Notes under the pieces: generated by a model
Seen by the model: the letters and a program-made list of their open reading frames with translations, nothing else
The model's database searches: none
Told to the model about the DNA's origin: nothing
Assembly (NCBI RefSeq): GCF_008831285.2
Contig: NC_045139.1
Location: forward strand, 10,380,704-10,444,703
DNA from: Nymphaea colorata
Taxonomy: Eukaryota; Streptophyta; Magnoliopsida; Nymphaeales; Nymphaeaceae
DNA length: 64,000 nucleotides
Direction of reading: 5' to 3'
In this document: in pieces, positions 34,323 to 45,418 of the stretch
Layout: each line of letters starts with the position of its first letter
Numbering within the stretch: the stretch's first letter is position 1
Program-made: the position numbers and the translations under genes

Positions 34323-34619
34323 TGTTGAGAAAGAGATAAAAACATATCAAATAGATCGGCCCTTTCCTAAAATATCGGATGGTGATCAAAATTGTAACCT
34401 CCTTCCTAAGATAGTGGATGATGATCAAAACTACAATCAAGATCCTGAAAATGTGGATCTGATTTGTAACAGCTATCTATTAAATAAAGAAAGCTCTCCC
34501 CCTCACCGTGTGTGAGAGATTGAGACAGAAAAACCTTTATCGTGGATGTTAGCCAAGTCAGGGTCCAAACCACGTTAAAAATTCTTTTGCTTCCTCTTCT
34601 TCTTTCTCTTCTTTTCACA
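34323..34619 (+). repeat. 3' LTR of copia element B
   Basis: It is 297 bp, from TGTTGAGAAAGAG to CTTTTCACA, with canonical TG...CA ends. It is preceded by the purine-rich tract and followed by the right target duplication CCAGC, after which the UGT pseudogene resumes. Confidence 0.93.
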
Positions 34620-34942
34620 CCAGCTTCCGGCATTGAGAAAACAGGTACTCAATCGGAGGCGCCTCCACCTCGTAGGTGCTCCTCATGGCAATTGCATTGC
34701 AGTGAACCATGGAGGAGACCAAGTGGCTGAAGTTGGAGGCCTCTGTGCCAGAGCCGTGGGCATTAGAGAGCATGCCACCTACCTCATAAGGCTTCACCCT
34801 TAGGTACACAGAGAGCAGGTTTCTCGGTGGCAATCTCAGCCGCCAAAGTAAGGCCTCTAGTGTGGTGTGAAGCCGAAGAGGATGGTGCTAGCAATGCTGA
34901 TGGCATTGAAGAGACAAAAGTAGACGAACTGGATACCGAGCA
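34620..34942 (-). pseudogene. UGT pseudogene (copy 2), piece 2 of 4: mid N-terminal domain
   Basis: This corresponds to about residues 134-241 of the intact UGT. Readable parts are PPRNLLSVYLRVKPYEVGGM and STYEVEAPPIEYLFSQCRKL, which align with PPRELLSICLSLKPYELRSL and STYEVEAPSIKYVSSQYRKP. A short deletion near 34848-34862 shifts the frame. The left edge is element B, and the right edge is the GAGCA target duplication of element C (34938-34942). Confidence 0.85.
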
Positions 34943-35220
34943 TGAGAAAACTTGAGAAAACAGAGAAAGCATGAAAGAGAAAGCTAGAGAGAACACACTT
35001 TTATTGATCCCTTTGAGCAAGATTTATAGAGTATAAAAAAGTTATCATTACAAGATTTTTCGAAAATTATCCATACAAGATTTTAGTAACAAATACAAGA
35101 TAATGCACAACTATATCCTTCCATGTGTATCCTTATCCTTTGAAAATGATTTCCATTGAGAATGTAGCCTATTAATGCATAACAGCTCTTGATAAGAGAT
35201 CTGATCCTTTATTCTTGACA
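34943..35220 (-). repeat. 3' LTR of copia element C
   Basis: It is 278 bp, from TGAGAAAACTTGAG to TTATTCTTGACA. It shares long blocks such as TCTTGATAAGAGATCTGATC with the other LTR. The internal side carries CTCCCCCTCAA, the complement of the polypurine tract. Confidence 0.9.
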
Positions 35221-35570
35221 CTCCCCCTCAAACTATGTAAAGAACTTTTTTACGCCCAATTTGGATACAAAATGTTTGAATGCCTCTTTGCCTAACGCTT
35301 TGGTGAAGACATCGGTTAGCTGCTCTTTGCTTCAGACATCGCATGTTCCGATTTCAACATGACTGATTTTTTCTCATGCTACGTGACAATCATGTCAATA
35401 TGCTTGGTACGCTCGTGAAAAATTGGATTGGCTGCAATATGTATTGCAGTCTAATTATCGCAATACAAATTTGTTGGTTGTGAGTGTTGGACGCCTAAGC
35501 CAGATATTAAGTATTTTAACCATGTTACCTCACAAACCGCATTTAACATTGCTTGGTATTCTACCTCAGT

Positions 35571-35872
35571 AGAAGAGTTAGGCATAGTGGACTGTTTCTT
35601 TGTTTTCTATGATATTAGATATGCTCCAAGAAGGATATAATAGCTGGTGACAGATCTTCATGTTTCATGATAAGCAGCCCAATCTGAACCACAAAAAACA
35701 CTTACTTGAAAATTATTTTCTAGAAGAGTTAGGCATAGTGTACTCTTTCTTTGTTTTCTATGATATTAGAGATGCTCCAAGAAGGATATAATAGCTGGTG
35801 ACAGATCTTCATGTTTCATGATAAGCAGCCCAATCTGAACCACAAAAAACACTTACTTGAAAATTATTTTCT
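35571..35872. repeat. 151-bp tandem duplication inside element C
   Basis: Units at 35571-35721 and 35722-35872 both begin AGAAGAGTTAGGCATAGTG and end ACTTGAAAATTATTTTCT, with only a few mismatches. As 151 is not a multiple of three, the duplication also shifts the RNase H frame. Its high identity compared with the diverged LTRs shows that it arose after the element inserted. Confidence 0.9.
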
Positions 35873-36840
35873 TTTCCCAATAGAATGTCTTCCCCTGAAT
35901 TCATTTTAATAAATTTGACAAGTCTCAAGGCAGCTTGAAAATGTGATTCCTTCGATGTATGCATGAAGCAACTTAGTACATAAATGACAAATTGAATATC
36001 TAGTCTTGTGATACTCAAATAAATAAGATGTCCAATTCTTCTATATTTTGTTGGATCATTCATTTCCTCAATCTGAGTAGTATCTAGACCATGCTTCTGG
36101 GAATATCCACTCACTTTGCTTCTAATAATCTAACTTCATTTATAATGTTGAGTGCATAATTTTGTTGTGAAACACATATTCTTTTGGATGACTGGGCAAT
36201 TTCCAAGCCCAAAAATATTTAAGAGTACCAAGATATTTCATGTGGAATTTTTGGTACAATAAAGACTTGAAAGATTCCACAAAATCGTCCATATTACCAG
36301 CAGTGATCAAGTCATCCACATACTTCTCATTGTTTAAGAGTAAATAGCATGTAATCAGCCTTGGATTGTATAAATCCAAATTCTTCAAGTGCCATGGATA
36401 ACTTGTGAAACCAATTTCTGGAAGAGTGCTTAAGACCGTAGAGTAGAGATATTTGTGAAGCTTACATACTAAGTTCTCTCTCTTATGGTCGTATCTTTGT
36501 GGTACCTGTATATACACTTTCTCAAGCAAATCTCCATGAAGGAAGACATTATTTACATCCATTTGATATAGTAACCAACCTTTTATAGCAGCGGAAAAAA
36601 GGGTTCAAACCATTATCATTTTGGCCACTGGCACAAATGTTTCATTGTAATCTAATCCCTTTTTCCGTGAAAAACCTTTTGCTACCAGACGGGCCTTGTA
36701 TCATTCGACGGATCCATCTGGTTGAAATTTTGCTTTGCATACCCATTTGCAAGCAATGGGTTGGGTTTCTTTTAGTAGAGTAGTCAATGTCCACGTTTTA
36801 TTGTCCAGCAATGAACTAGTTTCTAAGTCCATTGCATCTC
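35873..36840 (-). pseudogene. Element C reverse transcriptase and start of RNase H, broken
   Basis: The frame at 36140-36562 holds MDVNNVFLHGDLLEKVYIQV, a degraded [12 protein letters not shown] block and the catalytic box KYVDDLITAGN with both Asp present. The frame at 35809-36114 continues with DPTKYRRIGHLIYLSITRLD and the start of RNase H. Several frame breaks lie between, and an upstream part near 36600-36760 shows the KGYTQ/ETF-type region in pieces. Confidence 0.8.
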
Positions 36841-37311
36841 ACCTCTCTTTAATTTTACTTGCTTCTTCATAGGATTTTGGTTCAGAAATCGAAGCTATAA
36901 AGGCTAAAAAAATGGAATAATTGGAAGAGAAACGATGTAAAGAGATAAACTTGGAAAGATGATACTTTGTAACTTTTACATGATTTGCCATCAAGTCGCC
37001 ATTGATCAAGGGTGTCGAAATTGGAGAACAATAAGAATATTTTATCCAAGTGGCTGTCCTTTTTTGACAAGATGATGTTCTAAGATGTTCAATTGGTTCA
37101 GATTCCAAGACTTGGTTTGGTTGCATGGTCTCATTATCGGTGTTTTGGATTTCGGGCAAAATATATCATGAGTTGGAACAAACGTCTCATCATTTTCAGT
37201 TATGTTTGTGTCTTCATTAGGTTCGACCATAGGTGTTGCTTCATTTTCAAGTGCCACTTCTTCCAATGGGCCAATCATATTTTCTTAGGTTATTGACATA
37301 GGCAAAACAGT

Positions 37312-38230
37312 CTATCTTTCATCCTCCTTGACTTGTTGGAATGGAAAAATATTTTCATAAAAAACAACATCCCGATTAGAGAAAACTCTTTTGTTTTCTA
37401 AATTATAGATCTTGTACGCTTTTTGGCCTTCAGGATAACCAATAAAGATGCATTTATGTGCTCTAGTGTTGAATTTCCCTTTGTTGTGGTTATTGTTGGT
37501 AGCATAGCAAAGGGAGCCAAAGATACGTAGATGTTCAAAAGATGATTTTGTTTTAAATGATTTTTCAAAATGAGCTAATCCCCAAGGTAGGTGTAGGAAC
37601 ACGATTAATACGATGGATGGCAGTTAAGACACACTCGCCCCAAAATTGAATTGGTAAATTTGCTTCAAAACGAAGGGCCATTGCTACTTCAAGAAGATAA
37701 TGATGTTTGTGTTCTATCACTCCATTTTGCTGTGGTGTGTCAACACAACTATGTTGATGAATGGTACCTTGTTGATTGAGAAAAGATTGCATTTCATGAG
37801 AAAAAAACTCGGTTCATATCTCACATTTTTAATGGTGACACCACATTGATTTTTTATCAAAGCAAAAAAAAATTTCATAAGATATAACATCTCATTTTTG
37901 TGTCTCATTACAAAATCCATGTGACTCGAGTACAATCATCCATGATACTTAAAAAATAAAGTGCTCCGGTAAGAGTTGACCATGAATGTGGACCCAAATG
38001 TCACAATGAATCAATTCAAAAGGCTTCAAAGTAGAAATATTACTTAAATCAAATTTCAAACGTGTTTGTTTTGCTCATGACAAGCATTACAACAAACATC
38101 TTTGTTTAAATAGTAATTCAACCCTAAATAAGAATTAACTAGCCTAAGTTGAGAAGTTGAAAGATGACCAAACCGCCTATGCCATAGGTCTTGAGATGAA
38201 ATTACGGCAAAGCAATTTGTAGGAGATGCC
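37312..38230 (-). pseudogene. Element C integrase, broken
   Basis: The frame at 37565-37792 carries DTPQQNGVIEHKHHYLLEVA, the copia integrase block with the catalytic Glu. The frame at 37312-37602 continues with SSFEHLRIFGSLCYATN and KCIFIGYPEGQKAYKIYNLE. The upstream catalytic core (37717-38230) is fragmented. Frames are offset, so no single product is possible. Confidence 0.8.
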
Positions 38231-38267
38231 AATGGTTTAAATTCATATAGTCCTCTCTTCCTTTACC

Positions 38268-38567
38268 CTAACCAATCGTTGTCCTCGAAGCTAGCTCCTG
38301 CAATACATAATGTGTGGGAAACAAGGTTACCGACAAGTTTACCGTCTTGGTTAGTTGACTAACTAATAACAAATTTACTTTGAAAGAAAGAACACACAAA
38401 GTGTTGTCAAGCGTAAAAGATGTCAAGTGAATGTCACCAGTTTGATGAATAGGGATTACATTTCCATTTTGAAGATTTATGGTTGTATGACAAGATTTTA
38501 AATTTTGGAGGATTGAGTTGTAGGCAAAAATATGTCGACTTGCTCTGAAATCTATAATCCAAGGCAT
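38268..38567 (-). pseudogene. Element C protease region
   Basis: The frame begins PWIIDFRASRHI, aligned with the copia protease site W.IDSGAS.H. The Ser-Gly next to the catalytic Asp are Phe-Arg, so the active site is lost. The following INLQNGNVIPIHQTGDIHLT and VSQLT blocks are typical of this region. Confidence 0.75.
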
Positions 38568-38599
38568 ATAATTAGATTACATGAAGAGGTATTACCTAC

Positions 38600-39630
38600 A
38601 AAGTTGATCAAGGCAATTTGATCTTTAAACAAGAGTTTCTGGTACTCGTCCACAGTGAATGAAGGCACAACTCCCATGTTACCTTGACTGTCATTACTCA
38701 AATAACCAACACCATTGACAATATGAAGGTCTGCCACTTTCTGGTTTTGTGTTACAGCTTTAACCATGGAAGACTTGAAATTGGGGTCATAAAACTGATG
38801 CCCTGGGGGATAGCCGATTAACTTATAACACTTTTCTTTATATGCAATGTACCATGACAATAGCCTCACATGGGCCTACTCTGACGGCCCCCTTTATTTC
38901 GCTGAAACCTAAAGACTTGATCACGTGCTTCCATCTTACTATTATAGTCGCGAGTGATGGCTAGAGCAGCCTCAAAATGTGACAACGTGAACCTTGCTTC
39001 ATGTTGTTTTTCTTCTTGTAGAACGAAAGCATAAACTTTGTTAATGTTATGCAAAGGATTAAACAGTATGATTTGACCACGGATTGCTCCATACGAGTCA
39101 TTTAGCACCATCAAGAATTAGATTACTCTTTCCTTTTGAATATAATATGAGTAAATTCTCATAGCACCACATGAACAAGGCGGTAGGGGAGAATAAGAGT
39201 TAAGTTCATCACATAACACCTTCATTTTTGTGTAGTGCATAGTAATTGATAGAGTCCCTTGTTGAAGTCGACATATAGAACTCTGCAATTGATATATTCT
39301 TGGTGCTAAACTTTGAGTAAACCTACTTTTCAAATCTTCCCATACATCTTGAGCAGAAGTAGCATAAGCAATACTAGCAGCTATTTCTTTGCTAATAGAA
39401 TTTGAAATCCATAAAAGAATCGTATTATTGCATCTAACCCATAAGGCACGATTCTTATCTCCTTCTTTTGGCTCTTTGATGGATCCATCTATGAAGCCTA
39501 GTTTATTTTTGCCTGATAAAGCCATTATCATGGCTCTACTCCAAAAGGCATAATTGTCACCGTTAAGTGCTTGAGATACCAACACACTTCCGGGATTATC
39601 AGAATGATGTAAAAAGAAGGAATCCGTCAT
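38600..39630 (-). pseudogene. Element C gag, frameshifted
   Basis: The first frame (39118-39630, 170 codons) starts MTDSFFLHHSDNPGSVLVSQ and continues NYAFWSRAMIMALSGKNKLG, FIDGSI, the ALWVRCNNTILLWISNSI block and DVWEDLKSRFTQ. The rest of gag continues in another frame at 38866-39114 (AFVLQEEKQHEARFTL) and then in 38552-38869. The zinc knuckle is not clear. This is the gag type shared with element D. Confidence 0.85.
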
Positions 39631-39713
39631 TACCTGTTAATTTTCTGAGTTGCGAATGTCGCCAATGTTCTTCTCTTTGTCTGCCATATCTCCTTCTCAC
39701 CACACTGATACCA

Positions 39714-39976
39714 CGAGAAAATAGGAGAAAACAGAGAAAGAGTGAATGAGAAAGCTGGAGAGAACTTATTTTTTGTTGAACCATTTGAGAAACATTTATA
39801 GAATACAAAGAAGTTACCGTTACAAGATTTTTGGCAGGTTATTGATACAAGATTTCAGTAACAAATAAGATAATGCACAGTTATGTCTTTCCATGTGTAT
39901 CCTTATCCTTCCAAAACGATTTCCCTATTGATGCGTAACAGCTCTTGATAAGAGATCTGATCCTTTATTCTTGACA
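39714..39976 (-). repeat. 5' LTR of copia element C
   Basis: It is 263 bp, starting CGAGAAAATAGGAG (TG decayed to CG) and ending TTATTCTTGACA. It is shorter than its partner because a 15-bp block near 39926 is missing. The primer site TGGTATCAG on the minus strand abuts its left edge, and the GAGCA duplication follows its right edge. Confidence 0.9.
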
Positions 39977-40310
39977 GAGCAACTCCGCCACCTCCAGCAC
40001 CCAGTATTTGACGAAGTCAAAGACAACGACCTGAGGGGAGAGTTTGGCAAGTATTTTTTTTAGCAATCTGTGGCCACGTTGTGTGTCCATTGCCTGCCTC
40101 AGTAGTTCGGCCAGCACCTCGCTGCGGCCGTTCGTGCTGTAGACATCGGACGGAAGGCCGTCGATGGGGGGAAGTTTGTAGCTGAGGATGGGGATGTTAG
40201 GGTCGAGGGGGAGGTGAATCTGGGGGACGAGGGAGGGAAGGGTGAGGAAAGTGACGTTGATGCCATTAGCAGCAAGGGCGTTGGAGCGATGGACGAAAGG
40301 GAAGATGTGG
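39977..40310 (-). pseudogene. UGT pseudogene (copy 2), piece 1 of 4: N-terminus
   Basis: This corresponds to about residues 27-135 of the intact UGT. The homology stops exactly at the GHI codons that hold the presumed catalytic His, so the start codon, the first 26 residues and the promoter are gone. Readable parts include the TFLTLPS-like, PNIPILSYKLPPIDGLPSDV-like and VVFDFVK-like segments, with in-frame changes. Beyond 40310 the sequence is unrelated to the UGT flank. Confidence 0.85.
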
Positions 40311-41351
40311 CAACCAAAATATCCCCATTGAAATAACTAAAAAAAAAACTTTTTACAAGGGTAAACAAGGATCGTGAAAGAAAGAAAAAAATCTAAAATG
40401 TCCTCTATTTTATAAAAAAATTCAAAAATCCCTTCATCTACCTTTTGGTGTATATTTGTTGTGACCGAGAGGATAGCCTTGAGACTTTGATGCACCCTCG
40501 GCCCGGGAAGATGATGTCTCTTATGTAAATTTTTTTAAGACAAAGTTGAAGTGCAGTAAGGTAATTTCTGTGAGTCTGTTCGGTGGGAGCTGACCTTGAG
40601 TATAGTTTGACATATCGACCTCTCCTATTGAACGGTTTCTACATCATCCCATAAAAGTGATGGCGGCATATGCTTTTGTCGATTTGAATTCGGGTGGATA
40701 GCAGTTGCCATCACTTTTAAAGAGAATGTGGGTGTCAATGTGAAAGTTAGTGTATATATATATAACTTTTGGTCTTGATTTATCCTGTTTACCACTTCCT
40801 TGTACATGTTAATTTTCTTTTATGTTGCCTTTTCACATTTATCAATCGAAAATGTTAGTCTCGTTGCATCAATTCTTGCAGATTGTGCGCATATTATTGG
40901 CATTTGATTTGCTTCTACATATGTGATATGTAAATCCATCTTGTTCGTTCAAATGTTTGTATTTATTAATCCAATGGTCTACAAAGAACGCATTTGTGAA
41001 GCCAATCTCCACCCAATACCTCAAGCCTTGGGTGCTGTTCCATGCATAGAGGGACACTGAGACAAATGAAACTCGAGGTCAAGTGGGATTTCAAAACAAA
41101 ACTCTAATGTTGCTTTGAACCTGTTTACTTGGCCTTCACCATGGCACTCCTAATCTCAAGATCAATAATTCTCAATACCATCAGGATAGCATCCTCTAAG
41201 ACTCAACGAAATACATGGTTACTACATGCCACCCAACCGGACTAGTTGCTTAGTTTCCAGCAAGCAGTTCCCCTAGTAGTTGTGAAGAAGAGATTAGTTT
41301 TAACATTACGGCATCTAAAAGCCAAGGAAGCACAAACAAACAAAAACAGTG
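40311..41351. other. Junction region with a scrap of Q block copy 2
   Basis: 40311-40489 is unrelated to the other copies. About 40490-40760 matches the Q block near 61055-61270 (GTAATTTCT.TGAG.., TTGACCTTGAGTATAG and GGATAGCA.TTGC motifs), so most of the 5' flank of copy 2 has been deleted. 40760-41300 holds no gene I recognise. At 41310-41355 the A-rich repeat seen at about 1405-1456 recurs, just before the copy-3 P block. Confidence 0.5.
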
Positions 41352-41509
41352 AAAGAGTGGGTGGGTGGTTGCACTCAACTAACAACTGTTTTATTTTCCA
41401 AGGTATTCAGTTGTTAGGATTTCGGCTTTTATGAGTTTTTCTCTACTTTTAACTGTTTTTTAATATTTTTAGACTTTTCTTTATCAACTCAATTGTTGAT
41501 TCAACTTTA

Positions 41510-42070
41510 GCCTCCAAATCCCAGTTATGTATCCAAAATAGAATCATAAATCTGGATCTAGAATCAAATCCAAAATTTATATCCAAAATACCACTATACC
41601 ATAGAACCGGATCCAAATCCCAGCTTTATATCCTAGGCAAACTTTCAGATCCAAAAATATCTGAAACCGGCTTTCATATCCAAACCTAGATCCCAAACAT
41701 TATTTCAGATCTAAACCTTAATCTTATTCCCAATTCTGGACCCACTTGTCCCAAATCCGATCCCAAGAGCCATTTAGATCAGATTCAGATCCAAGGTCCA
41801 AAATCTAGATCCATATCCTTCTGTAGATATAAATCCTCAGGTTGGACCCAAAACTAGATCCAATTTCATGTTTTATCACACTCCATATCCAAATCTAAAG
41901 TCTAGATCCAACTTTTATATCCATTTTGAGCTTTTGTTGCAAATCTAAATATGAGTTTTTGTTGCAGATCTAAATATGAGCTTTTGATCCATTTCTAGAT
42001 CTAACTCCATATTTGGGACCCATGTCCATTATTTGTGCTCGTGGGTCCAAAAATTCCAACATTGACTTGC
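41510..42070. repeat. Degenerate ATCCAAAT / AGATCC-rich array, copy 3
   Basis: This is the paralogue of 2800-3380. It also contains a short local duplication, TTTTGTTGCAxATCTAAATATGAG, at about 41932-41982. It is non-coding. Confidence 0.65.
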
Positions 42071-42983
42071 CCTAGTATTTGTATGTGCTTTTGATCCAAA
42101 TCTAAGTCACAGACCTTCCCATGCCCAAGGATCGATGTATTACAGTCTTTTCTAAAATATTCTTAATTTTCCAAAATATCCTCAAATTAACCAAAATGCT
42201 TTTTTTTTTTTAAATTCCCTTCAAATTTTTCACAGTACCCTCATTTATGTCAAAAGTACCCAAAATACCTCTCCCTCTCTCTCTAGGGCCCATAGCTTAT
42301 GTGGCAGGTTGACCTGGCCCAATCATGTCAGACCTGGTGCAGCCAGGCCCTGCTTGGCTCGATAAAGCCACACTGAGTGCATGCAGGCCCAGCTTGAGCG
42401 TGCTCTGGCTAGTAAGGTCGTACCAGGCCTATCTACCATGTGAATACCTGGCAGGTCTTACTGGCCAAGTACGGCCTCAGCCGCTGGCAAGCCTGTGGCT
42501 TGATCAATATAGGCTAACTCCATCTTTGAAAGGGAAGATGTGGCCCCAGCCACTAATAGGCTGTGTGGTCCGATCAGTATAGGTATGGCCAAAAGAAGCC
42601 TATAGCTGGCCGGTATAGCCTTTTGGATCTTTAATGGGATTGATGCACGAGAGGGGATTTCTTCATCAACTTTCTCTAGAATAGATGATTCTTCTTCGTA
42701 TTTTAGGTTTCCATCCATACTCAATGGTGGGAGGGACATTTTTTTATTGTAAATAGTAAGTTATTTGAGAGATTATCAATTTATGTCTTTACATCCTTTG
42801 ACTTTTTTTTGTCTATTCCAAAGTATTTCAAAATAAGCTAAATAGGCTTTGAAACTCTTCAATGAACCAAGTTCCTCCTCAGCCTACATAAAAATAAAGT
42901 CTAAAATTTTCTTTGCTATTTCATGAAGCTTAATTTCTATAGAAAAGTAAGGTACCTTGTTACTAAAGCCAATGTTCTAATTA

Positions 42984-42998
42984 ATTTCTCTCTCTATT

Positions 42999-43048
<50 letters not shown>

Positions 43049-43305
43049 TTAATATCGTTTTTTCTCTTTTAAATCTCTAGGTTTCACTTTTGTTATATTT
43101 TTTCTCTCTTCTATTAATCTCTTTCTCTTTTTTAAGTATCTCTCTATTTTTTGATTGATATATCTTTATCTCTTTTATTAATCTCTCTTTTTTTTCTTTC
43201 AAATCTCTCTCTCTCTCTTTCTTTTTTATTAATATATATCTCTCTCTTTTATTTATATCTCTCTTTCTCTTGTAAACATCTTTCTCTATCTATCTCTCTT
43301 TGAAA
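42984..43305. repeat. CT-rich microsatellite tract, copy 3
   Basis: An uninterrupted (CT)n run of about 20 units near 43005-43043 is followed by degenerate TCTTTTATTAAT-type repeats, paralogous to 4814-5135. Confidence 0.85.
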
Positions 43306-44959
43306 GTGTAATTATGTGTGGTGGCTTACAGCCCAAATCTATTTCCTTAAAAAGTTTCACAATGATAATATTTTGTAAGTAAAAATATATCTCAAATGAA
43401 TGGAACTTTAGATACATGTAATTGTAAGAATGCTCTTACATGTATGTTATGATAAGAATGTTTTATCTCTTTCTGAAACATATATCTTTCAAATGTAATC
43501 ATGTATATACAAGCATTTATGGCTGACGAATGCTCCCAAGTACATCTCTAATAAGCTTAAGTAAGACAATATTGAGCCTTGATAAGGCATTATTCAAACT
43601 AAAACAAAATCCTTGAAATTTTCCTAAGATTCAAAGAAAACACTTCCACATATTAGAAGGTTTTTTCTTCGTTCAACATAATAAATTTTACTCTTTTCCA
43701 ACATACTTTGATTTTCAAAACAATTGCAATATTCCATAGCCCCTCCCGTATTTGCCTTACGATGAGTCAAACTATAGTCATCGTCCTTACATTTAAGATT
43801 TTATTTTACAAAAACAAAACTTGAAAATCTTACTTTTACAAAGGCATGACAAGATAAAGCCATGCTTTATAAAACAAGCGACATACAAATACATTTTTCA
43901 ATTATATTTTATCAAAGCAAAATAATTTGAAAACTTTGATTTTCAAAAACTATCTTCAAGCATAAATTCTCTCTTACATTTTAGTTTTAATGACAATAAT
44001 GACAGATCCTAAATGATTTTAAAGCATCTCTCTGAACAATTTATCTTTTAAACTATTTAAGATTTCAATATTTCAATATCATCTTTATAATGTTGCTATT
44101 ATTTGGAATTCATTAAAATACTCTAAGCCATATTTCTACCTTGAGGGCACCATATTTTAAACTAGACATCATTTAATATCTTCAATGTCCTTTTCAATAT
44201 TTTAAAAAAATTATTTAACTTAAGTACACATACATATAGGATGTATGGTAATATTTAGACATGTTGGAATGTGCAAACCAAATAGGCTAGTTCATAGTCT
44301 GGTTACGCTCAAAAAAAGACATTGGGAATGGACGAACTTCGTACTGACGGGTGAGTCTTTTCCCCTCTCTTTTTAAATACAAAACACATTTTCTCTTATG
44401 CAAAAAAAAAAAAAAAAAACAAAACCAATTTTTGGATAAAAACACTTGTTTTCTATCTTGAAGACACGTGTCCATACTAACCGCAATTACAAGAGAAAAA
44501 AATTGGACCATATAGAGGATTTGAATTCAGTGAAATCTTATAAAAGCTTAATTGGTACAATAATTCTGCTTTGCAATATAGCACTCATATGAGATTTTAA
44601 TGAGGACTCAAATTAAGAGTACACAGAGAGTAGCAAATGGGTGAGAACTATGTACAACCAAGGATGATGTGGATCTCTATATAACATTGATCAAGGAATC
44701 CCATAGACGTGATTGCTTTGAGGTCGTCAATGCAAGGATGAGATGACATGGAGATGAGTCCACATATGAATCCACAAAAACTGGTAAAATTTTGATCGGG
44801 AAGCACTTTATTCTCTTGGAGGGAAAAGGTTTAGTTTATGTATGTTTTTTTAAGTTTCAATTAATTGTGCAAAAAAAATATGTGGATAATAAAATTGCTA
44901 CTTTTTAATTAATGCATCTTTCTCTCTCTTGTGCATTCACGCACAAAAATATGTGCGTC

Positions 44960-45418
44960 TGAAAGCCTCCGGTGGAATTTTCAATCTGCCATCGAACACT
45001 AACAATGGCATGCAATGTGTCTCACTGAAGAGCCTATAGTGGCACTTTTTGTTTGCCATAAATTATTGATAATGATATATTAAATGTATTTATTGGCACC
45101 TTTCAGTGGCAGTTTTTCTATGTCATAGTAGACCTAATATTTTTTTTAAAAATGCCACTGAAAGTTACTTTAATGACATGCTATGGCAGCCATTAAAAAA
45201 TCTACAACAACACTTTCCAAGTGTCACTTAAAGGTTTTTTTAGTGGCCCATTTTCTTTTCCACAGAAGGTCTATATCTATGGCATATGTAAATAATGCCA
45301 CTAAAGGGAATCACCGTTTCTACTTTCAATGGCATTCGTGTGTGGCATACTTTTTTCCCAAGTAAATACTTTCAGTGAAACTTGATGAATGCTGCTGAAG
45401 ATCAATATTCTTGTAGTG
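44960..45418 (-). mobile_element. CACTA-type transposon end with subterminal repeats, copy 3
   Basis: The minus strand starts CACTACAAGAATATTGATC at the right edge (TAGTG at 45414-45418 on the plus strand). AGTGGCA and GCCACTGAAAG motifs recur inward for about 450 bp. Its position relative to the UGT (about 1.5 kb beyond the stop) agrees with copy 1 (about 1.6 kb), so the insertion predates the segmental duplication. Confidence 0.7.

Larger units (their letters stand above)
29254..34619 (+). mobile_element. Ty1/copia LTR retrotransposon B, degenerate, inside the UGT pseudogene
   Basis: The element is 5366 bp, on the plus strand, opposite to the UGT and to elements A and C. It has two 297-bp LTRs (29254-29550 and 34323-34619), primer site TGGTATCAGAGCC at 29551-29563 and a G-rich tract GTGGGGGCA just before the 3' LTR. 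The 5-bp target duplication reads CCAAC on the left and CCAGC on the right; the intact UGT has CCGGC there. I count about 28 LTR mismatches in 297 bases (about 9 percent), fewer than in A. Gag, protease, integrase, reverse transcriptase and RNase H follow in copia order, with many in-frame stops. Confidence 0.92.
34943..39976 (-). mobile_element. Ty1/copia LTR retrotransposon C, degenerate, inside the UGT pseudogene
   Basis: The element is 5034 bp on the minus strand. LTRs are at 34943-35220 (278 bp) and 39714-39976 (263 bp, with a 15-bp deletion and many substitutions). The primer site TGGTATCAG is at 39705-39713 and a polypurine tract TTGAGGGGGAG at 35221-35231. A perfect target duplication GAGCA lies at 34938-34942 and 39977-39981. 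Gag, protease, integrase, reverse transcriptase and RNase H appear in order in separate frames. The protease site reads DFRA and a 151-bp tandem duplication disrupts the RNase H end, so it is inactive. Its gag is related to that of element D and of the relic at 1661-1927. Confidence 0.92.

Noticed and set aside
22313-39976. One large nested retrotransposon complex
   Set aside because: Each element is flanked by UGT sequence and its own target duplication. None lies inside another, so these are three side-by-side insertions in one gene.
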